NCBI GenBank assembly: GCA_013003155.1
Contig: JABDKF010000197.1
Location: 1 to 52,780 of the forward strand
Source: Woeseia sp.
GTDB taxonomy: Bacteria > Pseudomonadota > Gammaproteobacteria > Steroidobacterales > Woeseiaceae
Length of the DNA: 52,780 nt
Reading direction: 5' to 3'
The position numbers and the translations under genes were made by a program. Below, in pieces: positions 17,532 through 27,781 of this stretch. Numbering within the stretch: the stretch's first letter is position 1; every line of letters starts with the position of its first letter. Below the pieces are notes generated by a model. The model saw nothing but the letters and a program-made list of their open reading frames with translations, was not told where the DNA came from and ran no database searches.

Positions 17532-17551
17532 ATTTTAATGGCGATTAAAAT
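17532..17551. promoter_or_regulatory. AT-rich inverted repeat in the icmF/TetR intergenic region
   Basis: ATTTTAAT (17532-17539) and ATTAAAAT (17544-17551) are perfect 8-base arms around GGCG. It lies immediately upstream of the candidate icmF -35 element, so it is well placed as a regulator site, possibly for the divergently encoded TetR protein. Binding is inference. Confidence 0.45.
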
Positions 17552-17590
17552 AATGCAGGCAGGACTGGAAAACAAGGGCTTCGTGGCTGA

Positions 17591-17605
17591 GCGAGTACTG
17601 CTCGC
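17591..17605. promoter_or_regulatory. Short inverted repeat just upstream of the TetR gene
   Basis: GCGAG (17591-17595) and CTCGC (17601-17605) flank TACTG, about 30 bases before the TetR start. It is an alternative operator candidate to the AT-rich repeat. Arms this short arise often by chance. Confidence 0.25.
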
Positions 17606-17635
17606 GCAGTTGTAGCCCCCCGAAGGATGGTAAGC

Positions 17636-18226
17636 ATGGCACAAAGCGCCGATGAGACGCGATTTCAGTTGAAGCATGAACGCATCCTGCGGGCGGCCGC
17701 CCGCTGCTTCAACGAGAAGGGCTACAGCGGCACCTCGTTAAAGGACGTGTCGCGGCACCTCGGCCTGACCGACGCGGCGCTCTACTACTACGTACGAAAC
17801 AAGGAAGAGCTGGTCTTCAAGTGCTACCAGCGCGCAGCGCAACTTGGCGCAGAAGCGATGACACGCGCCGAATCGGAAGGCCGCAATGGCCTGGAGCAGG
17901 CGCAGCTCTACCTGCACTATCACATTGAAATCATGGTGGGTGAGCGCGGCCCGGTTGCAATCATGAGCGAAGTCCCTTCATTGAAACCCGCACACCGCGA
18001 CGAGATTCTCACTCTGTCGCGGCAACACAGCCGTGCGTTTGAGGAAGTGTTGGCGCGCGGCATCGGTGATGGCAGCATCGCGGAGTGTGACGTGCGTATG
18101 ACGGGCAACGCGATCATGGGTGCCATCAACTGGATTCCCAAATGGTTTCACGGCAGCAGCGCGGTTGCCGCCGAGTTGATCATTGCATTTCCCGATATCC
18201 TGACGCGCGGACTGGCAACAAATTAG
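17636..18226 (+). CDS. TetR-family regulator divergent from icmF
   Basis: A 196-residue regulator. The N-terminal helix-turn-helix covers about residues 15-60 (GYSGTSLKDVSRHLGLTDAALYYYV-like pattern, the YYYV tail being diagnostic). The C-terminal domain resembles acyl-CoA-responsive TetR proteins (TetR_C_33/FadR-like). The ATG at 17636 has GAAGGA nearby; an upstream ATG at 17627 overlaps that site and is less likely. Divergence from icmF suggests control of the acyl-CoA operon, with an acyl-CoA as inducer; both are inference. Confidence 0.9.
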   Translation: MAQSADETRFQLKHERILRAAARCFNEKGYSGTSLKDVSRHLGLTDAALYYYVRNKEELVFKCYQRAAQLGAEAMTRAESEGRNGLEQAQLYLHYHIEIMVGERGPVAIMSEVPSLKPAHRDEILTLSRQHSRAFEEVLARGIGDGSIAECDVRMTGNAIMGAINWIPKWFHGSSAVAAELIIAFPDILTRGLATN

Positions 18227-18242
18227 GGTCGCGAGGCGCAGC

Positions 18243-19034
18243 TCAGTCCTTGAATTCCGGCGCACGTTTCTGGGCATTCGCCATGATCGCTTCGCGCTGG
18301 TTACTGCGACCGAGAACGCCAAGCTGGATCTCCGCTTCGGCGCGTAACGCGTCAGTTTCCGTTGCATCGTAGCCCACGTTAAGCAGTTTTTTAGCAGCGC
18401 GAATCGCATCCGGCGAGCGGCTGGCGATCTCGGCGGCTACCTCCTCTGCGGCGGCGAGCGAATCGTCACAAATTCGCGTCAGAATGCCGATCCGCTGAGC
18501 CTCGTCTGCCTCCACAATCCGCCCCGTGTAAGTGAGCTCGCGCAGGTGGTCGAGTCGCACTGCATGACGCATCGTGGTCGTGAGACTCATGTCGGGAATG
18601 ATGCCCCAGCGAATCTCCATCACCGAGCAACGTGTATCCGGTGCAGCCAGGCGGACGTCCGCGCCCATGGCAATCTGCAAGCCACCGCCAAATACCGCAC
18701 CTTCAAGTGCTGCGATAACCGGCACCGGCAGTTCCCGCCATACGTATGCCGCGTGCTGAAACAGATTTGCAGGACTCTTCGCCAGCGGCTGCATGCGCTT
18801 GACGAGTTCGTCGGGACTGCTATTCGTAAATACAGAGGTATCGATACCGGCACAGAAGTGGTCGCCCTCGCCTGTCAGGACGACCGCGCGTACCGCCTTT
18901 TGTTGCGCCAGATCCTGACCTGCGGTCGACAGTGCCTCGAACATCTCAAGATTGATCGCGTTGCGCTTTTCGGGGCGCGTCAGCGTCACGACCGCAACAT
19001 GGTTTTCAATAGTGACGCGAATGGGTTCAGACAT
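18243..19034 (-). CDS. Crotonase-family protein with altered catalytic pair
   Basis: A 263-residue enoyl-CoA hydratase/isomerase-superfamily protein. The CoA-binding and oxyanion-hole segments are intact (HFCAGID about 59-65 and FGGGLQ about 115-120). Of the two catalytic Glu of true hydratases, the first is Gln (Gln120) and the second is kept (Glu140). Asp148 sits eight residues after Glu140, as in dienoyl-CoA isomerases. It is therefore more likely an isomerase or another crotonase reaction than a standard hydratase. I chose the ATG at 19034 because the longer frame upstream would run into the MaoC-like gene. It is the last gene of the acyl-CoA run; convergent with the TetR gene ending at 18226. 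Confidence 0.88.
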   Translation of the reverse strand: MSEPIRVTIENHVAVVTLTRPEKRNAINLEMFEALSTAGQDLAQQKAVRAVVLTGEGDHFCAGIDTSVFTNSSPDELVKRMQPLAKSPANLFQHAAYVWRELPVPVIAALEGAVFGGGLQIAMGADVRLAAPDTRCSVMEIRWGIIPDMSLTTTMRHAVRLDHLRELTYTGRIVEADEAQRIGILTRICDDSLAAAEEVAAEIASRSPDAIRAAKKLLNVGYDATETDALRAEAEIQLGVLGRSNQREAIMANAQKRAPEFKD

Positions 19035-19060
19035 TTTGGGGCCCTTTGATTGTGCCGACT

Positions 19061-19924
19061 CTAAACGGCCAGCGTGCACTTGCCGTTGTCGATAATAGTT
19101 GCGTTGCGCTGCGGTACGGAGCAACGAAACGAAACGATATTCCGGTCCTGCCACATTTCTGTGACGAGGGTTTCGTTAGGAAAAAGCGCGCCTTTGAAAC
19201 ACAGATCATAGCCCGCAATCAACGTAGCGTCGTATTCGCAAATGGTCTTTAGAATTGCGCGGCAGCTGATGCCGGCAACGCACTGTTCAGGCAACGGTGC
19301 CCGCGGCAAGCCCTGCGACCTGGCGACTGCGTCTTCTACGTAGCGCGCATCGCGATCTCCGCTCAGACGAAATAAATAAGGCAGTGTTGGGCTGCCACTC
19401 AATTCACAGGTGAGATCGGCGTCCCGGGCGGGTAGCGCGTGAGGTGTCGGCCCCGCACCTTCCGGGCCGCGGAGGTTACCTGGTTCCGTAACCAGTGTGC
19501 GGCTGAGCGTAAACAGCACCGTCGAGTCGCGCGTCATGCGAGCTTCCGATTCGACAATGATGCTGAGGCCCGCCTGCTTACCGTGATCCAGCACCTGCGC
19601 GACGCGGCTGTCGCATTGCAATTCGGCAGCGGCCGGCAAGGGACGATACAGGTCCAGTTTTTGTTCCGCGAGGGACACGCGGGTGAGGTCCAGCTCATGT
19701 TTCGCTAAAAACTCACTGTCGACCAACAAGCCGGCCATCGTGGGAATCGTTTTGAGGCCGCGACCATCGTAGATAAAGTCGATCTCTCGCTTGTCGGACG
19801 GGTGCTGGCCAAAGCCAATACCCAGCGCGTAAAGCATGACATCCCTGTCGGCATACTCACGGCCTACGTTATCGATACTGGCTGCAAGCAGTTCGTTGAG
19901 ATTGGTGTTGACGGGTGCGTTCAA
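19061..19924 (-). CDS. MaoC-like double-hotdog protein with degenerate hydratase motif
   Basis: A 287-residue protein with the two-hotdog layout of eukaryotic-type enoyl-CoA hydratase 2 (MFE-2). N-terminal hotdog about residues 15-145, C-terminal about 165-285. The hydratase-2 motif normally runs SGD-x-N-P-L-H; here it reads SGDRDARY, keeping Asp190 but with Tyr195 in place of the catalytic His. The following HG motif is also lost (CVAGIS). It is probably not a classical (R)-specific hydratase and may be inactive, act as a binding subunit, or catalyse something else. The start is TTG with no obvious ribosome binding site; an in-frame stop lies just upstream, so no longer start exists. Confidence 0.8.
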   Translation of the reverse strand: MNAPVNTNLNELLAASIDNVGREYADRDVMLYALGIGFGQHPSDKREIDFIYDGRGLKTIPTMAGLLVDSEFLAKHELDLTRVSLAEQKLDLYRPLPAAAELQCDSRVAQVLDHGKQAGLSIIVESEARMTRDSTVLFTLSRTLVTEPGNLRGPEGAGPTPHALPARDADLTCELSGSPTLPYLFRLSGDRDARYVEDAVARSQGLPRAPLPEQCVAGISCRAILKTICEYDATLIAGYDLCFKGALFPNETLVTEMWQDRNIVSFRCSVPQRNATIIDNGKCTLAV

Positions 19925-20034
19925 GAATAGAATCTACTAAAGCTAATAGTCAGCGATGCCAGCATCGCGGGGTGCTCGCGCAAGCCCTGCCGCAATAATA
20001 GGTTGCCCGCTTGAAGCTGGCGAACAATCCGCCC

Positions 20035-21099
20035 TTAGGATTTTGCATAGCGTTGGCCCAGCTCAGCGAGTGGGCCCACCGCCCGGGTTGCCTTCGCGGC
20101 GTGGTCGCTCGATGCCGTTCCGTCGCGCACGCGGCCGGCAATGCCCTGCAGGATCGCCGCGATTCTGAACAGATTGTAGGCGGCATAAAATTCCCGATGC
20201 GCAATGCTCTCGCTGCGATCACAGCGCTCACAGTAGCGGCGTACATACTCATCTTCTGAAGGTATGCCAAGGGAAACAAGGTCCTTGCCCTGCAGTCCTG
20301 CCGAACCGAATCCAACCTCTGGCATTTGCCAGGCCATCAGGTGGTAGGTGAAATCGCCCAACGGATGACCAATGGTGGACAGTTCCCAGTCGAGCACGGC
20401 TATTATTCGCGGCTCCGTTGGGTGCAGGATCAGATTGTCCATACGGTAGTCGCCGTGCACGATACTGCTGGCATCATCGTCAGGGATATTCTGTGGCAGC
20501 CATTCGATCAGGAAATCCATGGCGGGTACGGCGCCGGTTTCCGACAGGCGATACTGTTTCGTCCAGCGTGATATCTGTCGCTCAAAATAGTTGCCGGGTT
20601 TGCCGAAATCTTCAAGGCCCAGCGCACGGTAATCGATAGTGTGCAGCTCCGCGATCACGCGGTTCATGTCGTCGTAGATCGCCGCGCGTTCCGCAGGTTG
20701 CATCCCGGGCAGGTCAAGTTCCCAGATGATACGTCCCTCGACAAAGGCCATCACGAAAAACGTCGTGCCGACGATGTCGTCGTCTTCACACAAGAGGTAA
20801 GGCTCTGGCACAGGAAATCCGGTGTCATAAAGCGCCTTGATAATGCGGTATTCGCGCTCAACGGCATGTGCCGATTTCAACAACTTGCCCGGCGGCTTGC
20901 GGCGCAATACATAGCGTGCCGACTGCGCCTCCAGAAGGTAGGTCGGGTTCGACTGGCCGCCTTTGAATTGCCTGACCTGCAGCGGTCCCTTGAATCCGTC
21001 CAAATGCTCCGCGAGGTAATCATGCAATCGCTGCTCATCGATCGCATGATCGTCCCGCACCGGGCGGGTGCCGGAGAACTGTTCCTGTCGCGAACTCAT
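20035..21099 (-). CDS. APH-family phosphotransferase (ACAD10/11-type kinase domain)
   Basis: A 354-residue aminoglycoside-phosphotransferase-fold kinase. Motifs: catalytic HGD (residues 215-217) with DN at 221-222, and metal-binding DWE (237-239) followed by GHPLGD. This branch is common in acyl-CoA degradation operons and is related to the kinase domain of human ACAD10/11. It probably phosphorylates hydroxyacyl-CoA or hydroxy acids; the exact substrate is unknown. I chose the ATG at 21099, with AGGA eleven bases upstream; an in-frame TTG at 21132 would overlap the SDR gene. Start and SDR stop overlap is absent with this choice. Confidence 0.88.
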   Translation of the reverse strand: MSSRQEQFSGTRPVRDDHAIDEQRLHDYLAEHLDGFKGPLQVRQFKGGQSNPTYLLEAQSARYVLRRKPPGKLLKSAHAVEREYRIIKALYDTGFPVPEPYLLCEDDDIVGTTFFVMAFVEGRIIWELDLPGMQPAERAAIYDDMNRVIAELHTIDYRALGLEDFGKPGNYFERQISRWTKQYRLSETGAVPAMDFLIEWLPQNIPDDDASSIVHGDYRMDNLILHPTEPRIIAVLDWELSTIGHPLGDFTYHLMAWQMPEVGFGSAGLQGKDLVSLGIPSEDEYVRRYCERCDRSESIAHREFYAAYNLFRIAAILQGIAGRVRDGTASSDHAAKATRAVGPLAELGQRYAKS

Positions 21100-21106
21100 C
21101 GTGTTC

Positions 21107-21949
21107 TTAATCCTGGTCGCGCGGTTCGACAAAAAAATCCGGCATCAATTCTGTTTGTGACGGATCTACCGCGTACGCGGACAGATCGGTGACTCCGACG
21201 GATTCCAGTGTCTCGTCATCGATACAAAAATTTCCGGTGAACTCGCGGCTCGGTTTCGTCAGAATGACGTGCGCCGCGTCCGCCATGATCTCTGGCTTGC
21301 GCGAGCGCTGCACCATCTCATCGCCGCCGAGAATATTTTTCACCGCCGCCGTGGCAATAGCCGTGCGTGGCCACAGTGCGTTTACCGCAATGCCCTGTTC
21401 ACGGAATTCGCCCGCCATGCCGAGCACGCACATGCTCATGCCGTATTTGGCCATCGTGTAGGCAACGTGCGGTGCAAACCACTTCTCGATCATGTTGAGC
21501 GGCGGCGACATATTCAGTATGTGTGGGTTCTCTGCTTGAAGTAGATAGGGAATACAGGTGCGAGACACGAGGTATGTGCCCCGCGTATTGACCTGGTGCA
21601 TCAAGTCAAAGCGCGCCATCGTGGTGCGTTCGGTGCCGCGCAGCGAGATTGCGCTCGCATTGTTAATACAGATATCGATACCGCCGAACTGCTCGACCCC
21701 GGCCGCGATCGCTTCCTGCACCTGCTCCTCCGATCGGATATCGCAGATCACCGGCAATGCCTTACCGCCTGCAGCCTCGATATCCGCTGCCGCCGTGTAG
21801 ATTGTTCCCGGAAGTTTTGGATGGGGCTCGGCGGTTTTTGCCGCAATGATAATATTCGCGCCGTCCCGCGCCGCCCGCATCGCAATCGCGAGGCCGATGC
21901 CGCGACTCGCACCACTGACAAATAAAGTTTTTCCCTGCAAGCCCGCCAT
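21107..21949 (-). CDS. SDR protein, HSDL2-like
   Basis: A 280-residue short-chain dehydrogenase. It has the cofactor motif SGASRGIG (12-19), INNAS near 95-99, and catalytic Tyr164 and Lys168 (YTMAK). The insertion TAEPHPKLPGTIYTAA after the second strand is characteristic of hydroxysteroid-dehydrogenase-like protein 2 (HSDL2). It lacks the SCP2 domain of the animal proteins. It is probably involved in fatty-acid or branched acyl metabolism; the substrate is unknown. I chose the ATG at 21949 because homologous SDRs begin a few residues before the cofactor motif; the longer TTG/ATG frame to 21982 is possible. Confidence 0.9.
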   Translation of the reverse strand: MAGLQGKTLFVSGASRGIGLAIAMRAARDGANIIIAAKTAEPHPKLPGTIYTAAADIEAAGGKALPVICDIRSEEQVQEAIAAGVEQFGGIDICINNASAISLRGTERTTMARFDLMHQVNTRGTYLVSRTCIPYLLQAENPHILNMSPPLNMIEKWFAPHVAYTMAKYGMSMCVLGMAGEFREQGIAVNALWPRTAIATAAVKNILGGDEMVQRSRKPEIMADAAHVILTKPSREFTGNFCIDDETLESVGVTDLSAYAVDPSQTELMPDFFVEPRDQD

Positions 21950-22017
21950 TGCTACCACCCGGCAAATCGAAGTGGCAGGCATGATACCGCATCGGGCCGC
22001 GGCATCGAATGTGATTG

Positions 22018-23628
22018 TTACATGCGAAAAATGCCGTACGGCGCCTCGCCATCGCGCGGGCGATTCATGGATGCGGACACCGCCTGCCCCAGCACACGTC
22101 GCGTGTCGGCAGGATCGATAACGCCGTCATCCCACAGGCGTGCGCTTGCGTAGTAAGGATGTCCCTGTGTCTCGTACTGCTCGCGAATCTCGTCTTCGAA
22201 TTCTTTTTGCTGTTCCTCCGGCCACACCTCGCCACGCGCCTCGAGTCCGTCACGGCGTACGGTCGACAGCACGACGGCCGCCTGCTCACCGCCCATGACG
22301 GAGATGCGCGCATTCGGCCACATCCACATCAGGCGCGGACCGTAGGCGCGCCCACACATCGCATAGTTGCCTGCACCAAACGAGCCGCCAACGATGACAG
22401 TAAATTTCGGCACCGTCGCGGTAGCAACCGCGTTGACCATCTTGGCACCGTCTTTAGCGATACCGCCATGCTCAACTTTTCGGCCTACCATGAAACCCGT
22501 GATGTTTTGCAAAAAGATAAGCGGGATGCCGCGTCGGTTACACAGCTGGATAAAGTGTGCGCCTTTTTGCGCCGACTCGGAGAACAGAATGCCGTTGTTC
22601 GCAATGATGCCAACCGGGTAGCCGTACAGATGCGCAAAACCGCACACCAGGGTAGGACCGTACAGTTCCTTGAACTCCTGGAACTCTGAGCCATCGACGA
22701 GGCGTGCGATAACTTCGCGGATGTCGTAGGGATAGCGAAAATCACGGGAGACGACGCCGTAAAGCTCATCCGCCTCATACGCAGGTTCCTGCGCCTCTTT
22801 CAGCCGGAGCGGTACGTCCTTTTGCCAGTTAAGATTGCTGACAATTTCGCGCACTTTTTCCAGCGCGTCGGCGTCGCTGGCTGCGAGGTAGTCGGTGACC
22901 CCGGAGATCCGGGAATGCACGTCGCCGCCGCCCAGGGTTTCTGCATCGACAACCTCGCCCGTTGCGGCTTTCACGAGCGGCGGGCCGCCCAGGAATATCG
23001 TGCCCTGGTTGCGCACGATGATGGCCTCATCACACATTGCCGGGACGTATGCGCCGCCAGCGGTGCACGAGCCGAGCACGGCGGCGATCTGCGGGATGCC
23101 CTGTGCGGACATGCGTGCCTGGTTATAAAAAATTCGGCCAAAATGATCGCGATCTGGAAAAACTTCGTCCTGCTTCGGCAGAAATGCACCGCCGGAATCG
23201 ACGAGATACACGCAGGGCAGCCCGTTTTGTTCAGCAATTTCCTGGGCACGCAGGTGTTTGCGGACCGTCAATGGGTAATAGGTCCCGCCTTTAACCGTAG
23301 CGTCATTCGCAACGATCATGCACTCGATATCGTGAATCTGGCCGATGCCGGCGATGATGCCAGCGGCCGGAACCTCGTCGTTGTACATGCCGTAAGCGGC
23401 AAGCTGACCGACCTCGAGGAACGGCGCGCCACGATCGACGACGGTGCGGATACGATCTCGCGGCAGCAATTTGCCGCGGGCGAGATGTTTGTCGCGCGCA
23501 CGTGTGCTGCCGCCCTCCGCTATTCGTGCCAGGTCTTCGTGCAGAGACTCGGCCAACGCGCGATTCGTTTCGGCGTTCTGCTTGAAGGTCGCGGAGTCCG
23601 GTTTGATTTTTGTGATTATTTTCGGCAT
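22018..23628 (-). CDS. liuB: Methylcrotonyl-CoA carboxylase carboxyltransferase (beta) subunit
   Basis: A 536-residue carboxyltransferase that moves CO2 from biotin to 3-methylcrotonyl-CoA in leucine degradation. It shows the two crotonase-like halves of biotin-dependent carboxyltransferases, and the segment [22 protein letters not shown] that marks the MCC beta (LiuB) group rather than propionyl- or acetyl-CoA carboxylases. It lies 19 bases after liuA. The partner biotin-carboxylase/biotin-carrier subunit (liuD) is not in the window, so it must be encoded elsewhere. Confidence 0.95.
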   Translation of the reverse strand: MPKIITKIKPDSATFKQNAETNRALAESLHEDLARIAEGGSTRARDKHLARGKLLPRDRIRTVVDRGAPFLEVGQLAAYGMYNDEVPAAGIIAGIGQIHDIECMIVANDATVKGGTYYPLTVRKHLRAQEIAEQNGLPCVYLVDSGGAFLPKQDEVFPDRDHFGRIFYNQARMSAQGIPQIAAVLGSCTAGGAYVPAMCDEAIIVRNQGTIFLGGPPLVKAATGEVVDAETLGGGDVHSRISGVTDYLAASDADALEKVREIVSNLNWQKDVPLRLKEAQEPAYEADELYGVVSRDFRYPYDIREVIARLVDGSEFQEFKELYGPTLVCGFAHLYGYPVGIIANNGILFSESAQKGAHFIQLCNRRGIPLIFLQNITGFMVGRKVEHGGIAKDGAKMVNAVATATVPKFTVIVGGSFGAGNYAMCGRAYGPRLMWMWPNARISVMGGEQAAVVLSTVRRDGLEARGEVWPEEQQKEFEDEIREQYETQGHPYYASARLWDDGVIDPADTRRVLGQAVSASMNRPRDGEAPYGIFRM

Positions 23629-23647
23629 TTAATCGTTGGCTGCTCGC

Positions 23648-24805
23648 TCAATTTATTGCGTCGTAAAGTTCGCGGCCAATCAGCATGCGGCGGATCTCGC
23701 TGGTACCTGCACCGATTTCGTACAGTTTCGCGTCACGCCACAGGCGTCCTGCCGGGTATTCATTAATATAGCCGTTGCCGCCGAGTGCCTGGATCGTCTC
23801 GCCGGCCATCCACGTCGCCTTCTCGGCGGACATCAGGATACAGGCTGCGGCATCAAAGCGTGTAGTCTGGCCACGATCGCAGGCCTGCGCCACCTGGTAA
23901 ACGTACGCGCGACTGGCGTTCATCGTGGTGTACATATCAGCGATCTTGCCTTGCATCAGCTGGAACGTGCCGATCGGCTCGCCAAACTGCTTGCGGTCAT
24001 GAATGTACGGCATCACGACGTCGAAGCAGGCGCGCATGATGCCCAGCGGTCCCGCCGCCAGCACGACCCGCTCGTAGTCGAGGCCGGACATGAGGATTGC
24101 CGCGCCGCGCCCCGGCTCGCCCAGCATGTTGCTGGCCGGCACCCGGCAATCTTCCAGCACGACTTCGCAGGTATCGCTGCCGCGCATGCCGAGCTTGTCC
24201 AGTTTCTGCGCCGTCGAATAGCCGGGCGTTGAGCGATCGACAAGGAACGCACTGAGTTTCGGTGAGGTGCCGTTGTCGTCGGTGATGCAATAGATAATCA
24301 TCACGTCGGCCTCAGGACCGTTGGTGATCCACATCTTGTTGCCGTTCAGCACGTAGTCATCGCCATCGGCGACCGCCCGCGTGCGCATGCCCATAACGTC
24401 CGAGCCTGCGCCGGGTTCGCTCATCGCGAGCGCGCCGACATACTCGCCGCTGATTAACTTGGGCAGAAAGGCCTGCTTTTGCTCTTCGGTGCCCCAGCGG
24501 CGCAGCTGATTTACGCACAGGTTGGAATGTGCACCGTACGACAGGCCGACAGAACCCGACGCCCGGCTGATTTCTTCCATCGCGACAACGTGCGCAAGAT
24601 AGCCCAGCCCGCTGCCTCCGTAGCTGTCTTCAACCGTTAAGCCAAGCAAACCCAGTTCGCCAAGCTGTGGCCACAAGTCGCGTGGAAACGTGTTGCTGGC
24701 ATCGATCTCTGCCGCGCGTGGCGCGATCGTATCTGTGGCAAACGCGCGCACCGTGTCGCGCAACATGTCGATGTCTTCGCCCAGACCAAAGTCAAAGTCG
24801 AACAT
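23648..24805 (-). CDS. liuA: Isovaleryl-CoA dehydrogenase
   Basis: A 385-residue flavoprotein that oxidises isovaleryl-CoA to 3-methylcrotonyl-CoA, passing electrons to ETF. The acyl-CoA dehydrogenase fold is complete. The catalytic Glu is in the non-standard position typical of isovaleryl-CoA dehydrogenases (Glu245 in [10 protein letters not shown]), and the FAD/substrate segments [12 protein letters not shown] and ALGGNGYI are present. I chose the ATG at 24805; the frame extends upstream to 24955 but those residues look non-coding. It is followed by liuB, and a LuxR-type gene lies 130 bases upstream. Confidence 0.96.
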   Translation of the reverse strand: MFDFDFGLGEDIDMLRDTVRAFATDTIAPRAAEIDASNTFPRDLWPQLGELGLLGLTVEDSYGGSGLGYLAHVVAMEEISRASGSVGLSYGAHSNLCVNQLRRWGTEEQKQAFLPKLISGEYVGALAMSEPGAGSDVMGMRTRAVADGDDYVLNGNKMWITNGPEADVMIIYCITDDNGTSPKLSAFLVDRSTPGYSTAQKLDKLGMRGSDTCEVVLEDCRVPASNMLGEPGRGAAILMSGLDYERVVLAAGPLGIMRACFDVVMPYIHDRKQFGEPIGTFQLMQGKIADMYTTMNASRAYVYQVAQACDRGQTTRFDAAACILMSAEKATWMAGETIQALGGNGYINEYPAGRLWRDAKLYEIGAGTSEIRRMLIGRELYDAIN

Positions 24806-24935
24806 AGCTGTTTTCCCGCAGGTCAATATCGCTGACGGATGTCGCGACAAGGTGCCATAGTCGCCCGCGGCAAGCAGAAGCTGAATACCATTCGCAAGGT
24901 AGCGCACGCTGCGAAGCGACTTTCGCGGGGTGATT

Positions 24936-26258
<1,323 letters not shown>

Positions 26259-26271
26259 CGCGCCGTTTATC

Positions 26272-26652
26272 TCAGCCGGCGCGTTTCGTCACGCAGAAAA
26301 AATTCAACTTGTTGCCGTCAAGGTCCCGGAAGTAACCTGCGTAAAAGGTTTCGCCGCGAGGTCCGGCTTGGCCCTCGTCGGTGCCGCCGAGCTCCAGCGC
26401 AAGCTTGTGCATTTCGTCAACTTTCTCCGGTGAGTCGACAGCCAACGCAATCATGACGCCGTTGCCGACACTGGCTGCCTCGCCATTGTGCGGATGAGTA
26501 ATAGCGAATCCCGGCTTGCGAGGGTCCACGCTCCAGGCAATGAAAGTATCGAAATCCATGAATCGCTTGCCGCCCAGCGGCTTGAATAGCGCGTCGTAAA
26601 ATGCCGCGGCCTTCGCAAGGTCATTCGTACCTACAGTCGTATATCCAATCAT
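26272..26652 (-). CDS. VOC-family (glyoxalase/bleomycin-resistance fold) protein
   Basis: A 126-residue protein with one vicinal-oxygen-chelate domain: GTNDLAKAAAFYDALFKPLG at the start and GYFRDLDGNKLNFFCV at the end. Such proteins act as dimers on diverse small molecules; no substrate can be named. The ATG at 26652 fits the family; the reading frame continues upstream but with no homologous sequence. Convergent with the P-II gene. Confidence 0.88.
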   Translation of the reverse strand: MIGYTTVGTNDLAKAAAFYDALFKPLGGKRFMDFDTFIAWSVDPRKPGFAITHPHNGEAASVGNGVMIALAVDSPEKVDEMHKLALELGGTDEGQAGPRGETFYAGYFRDLDGNKLNFFCVTKRAG

Positions 26653-26757
26653 CGATTTTTCTCGCGTCAGTAGTGAATTTCGCAAACAGAACTTATGCCC
26701 TGCAGTGTAGCGTGTTTGTGAGGCAATGGTTTCACGTCGACCGGTCACTTTCGACCG

Positions 26758-27261
26758 TCACGAAATTTTGATTTGGCGCCAGTGCCGCAACTTCTCATCG
26801 ACCGTCATTGCTGCGTGCGCCGGACTCGTCGACGGCAGTGTAATGCGACGTAGCTGAGTGGCGAGCAGCCCTGCTGAGACGTGACGGTCGAATAGCTGCG
26901 CGGCGACCTTGCCGTTGAAAGCCAGTAACTCAATGCGTGGGTGGTCATTCAGAAAGCCCTGCAAGTCGTTGGCAACTGCAGATGCGGCGTCAATCTTTGC
27001 GTCCAGACTTCCCTGGCGACGCGACGCGTGCAGGACATCCCACAAGCCGATGCCTGCGCCGTTCAGTTTCTCGATTCGTACGTGATATGGCGCCGATCGA
27101 GGAATCGCGAACAGCTCTTCAACAATCAACCAGAACGCGTTTCGTGGATGGGCATAGTACTCACCGGCCGCGATCGAACGGAGGCCCGGCAGGCTGCCAA
27201 GCACCAGCACGCGTGCATCGCGGCTTGCGGCTGCCGCGAAGCCCTCGTTGAGCGGCAGCAT
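26758..27261 (-). CDS. DNA-deoxyinosine glycosylase (UDG superfamily family 6)
   Basis: A 167-residue DNA repair enzyme that removes hypoxanthine (deaminated adenine) from DNA, giving an abasic site. Family signs: VLVLGSLPGLRS motif 1, then GEYYAHPRNAFW with the Asn that in family 6 (HDG) takes the catalytic role, and the C-terminal SPA motif 2 (STSPAHA). Its ATG lies four bases after the stop of the Cys-rich protein gene, so the two are translationally coupled. An in-frame TTG at 27282 inside that gene is less likely. Confidence 0.88.
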   Translation of the reverse strand: MLPLNEGFAAAASRDARVLVLGSLPGLRSIAAGEYYAHPRNAFWLIVEELFAIPRSAPYHVRIEKLNGAGIGLWDVLHASRRQGSLDAKIDAASAVANDLQGFLNDHPRIELLAFNGKVAAQLFDRHVSAGLLATQLRRITLPSTSPAHAAMTVDEKLRHWRQIKIS

Positions 27262-27265
27262 GCTG

Positions 27266-27772
27266 TCAGGAATCCGGGTCAATGCCGAGGTGTTGCAGCG
27301 TCAGGTCACGCAGTTGGTCCAGGGTGTGCAGGTCGACCTCGCAACGCTGGTTTCGGCAAACGGCCTCGCGTTCCAAAGGCTCGGCAGGACAATCGTAGTA
27401 AACCCGGAACGGGCAGTCGCGTTCATAATTGGCGAATTCCATACGCAGCTCTGTAATGGCGGTTTTGGAGACAGACGTCAGGCACTGGATGGGGTAGCCG
27501 AAATCGAAGATAGTGCAATCGTCGTCGATTTCGCAGTACCGCGAATCGTCAACCAGCGCCTGGATACGCTGCTCCGAGTCTTCACAACGCAGAGCAGCGG
27601 CGCCGGCCCGCAGTGGACTGTCCGCCTGCTGGCGGCCAAATTCCGCAGGTGCGTTCGCAACGGGCGACAACGCCTTGGCGTAGCGGTCACCTTCGAGCAA
27701 CGTGGCGATGTACCAGAGCACCACCGCGAGTGCGATAGAAAGGCCCAACACTGGCATCGACAGCTTGTTCAT
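27266..27772 (-). CDS. Membrane-anchored Cys-rich periplasmic protein, unknown
   Basis: A 168-residue protein with an uncleaved N-terminal helix (about residues 7-25) and a periplasmic domain holding eight Cys (63, 80, 86, 97, 120, 128, 139, 144). They are probably paired as disulfides. The segment DDDCTIFDFGYPIQCL is distinctive, but I know no function for it. It lies between the GDT1 gene and the DNA glycosylase gene, in a compact three-gene set on one strand. Confidence 0.78.
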   Translation of the reverse strand: MNKLSMPVLGLSIALAVVLWYIATLLEGDRYAKALSPVANAPAEFGRQQADSPLRAGAAALRCEDSEQRIQALVDDSRYCEIDDDCTIFDFGYPIQCLTSVSKTAITELRMEFANYERDCPFRVYYDCPAEPLEREAVCRNQRCEVDLHTLDQLRDLTLQHLGIDPDS

Positions 27773-27781
27773 GTGGCGCCG

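Noticed and set aside
17451-17635. Possible cobalamin riboswitch upstream of icmF
   Set aside because: The leader is too short and lacks the B12 box and core; IcmF uses cobalamin as cofactor, but the operon seems controlled by TetR.
22822-23766. 314-codon open frame on the plus strand
   Set aside because: Antisense to liuB, which is complete with diagnostic motifs.
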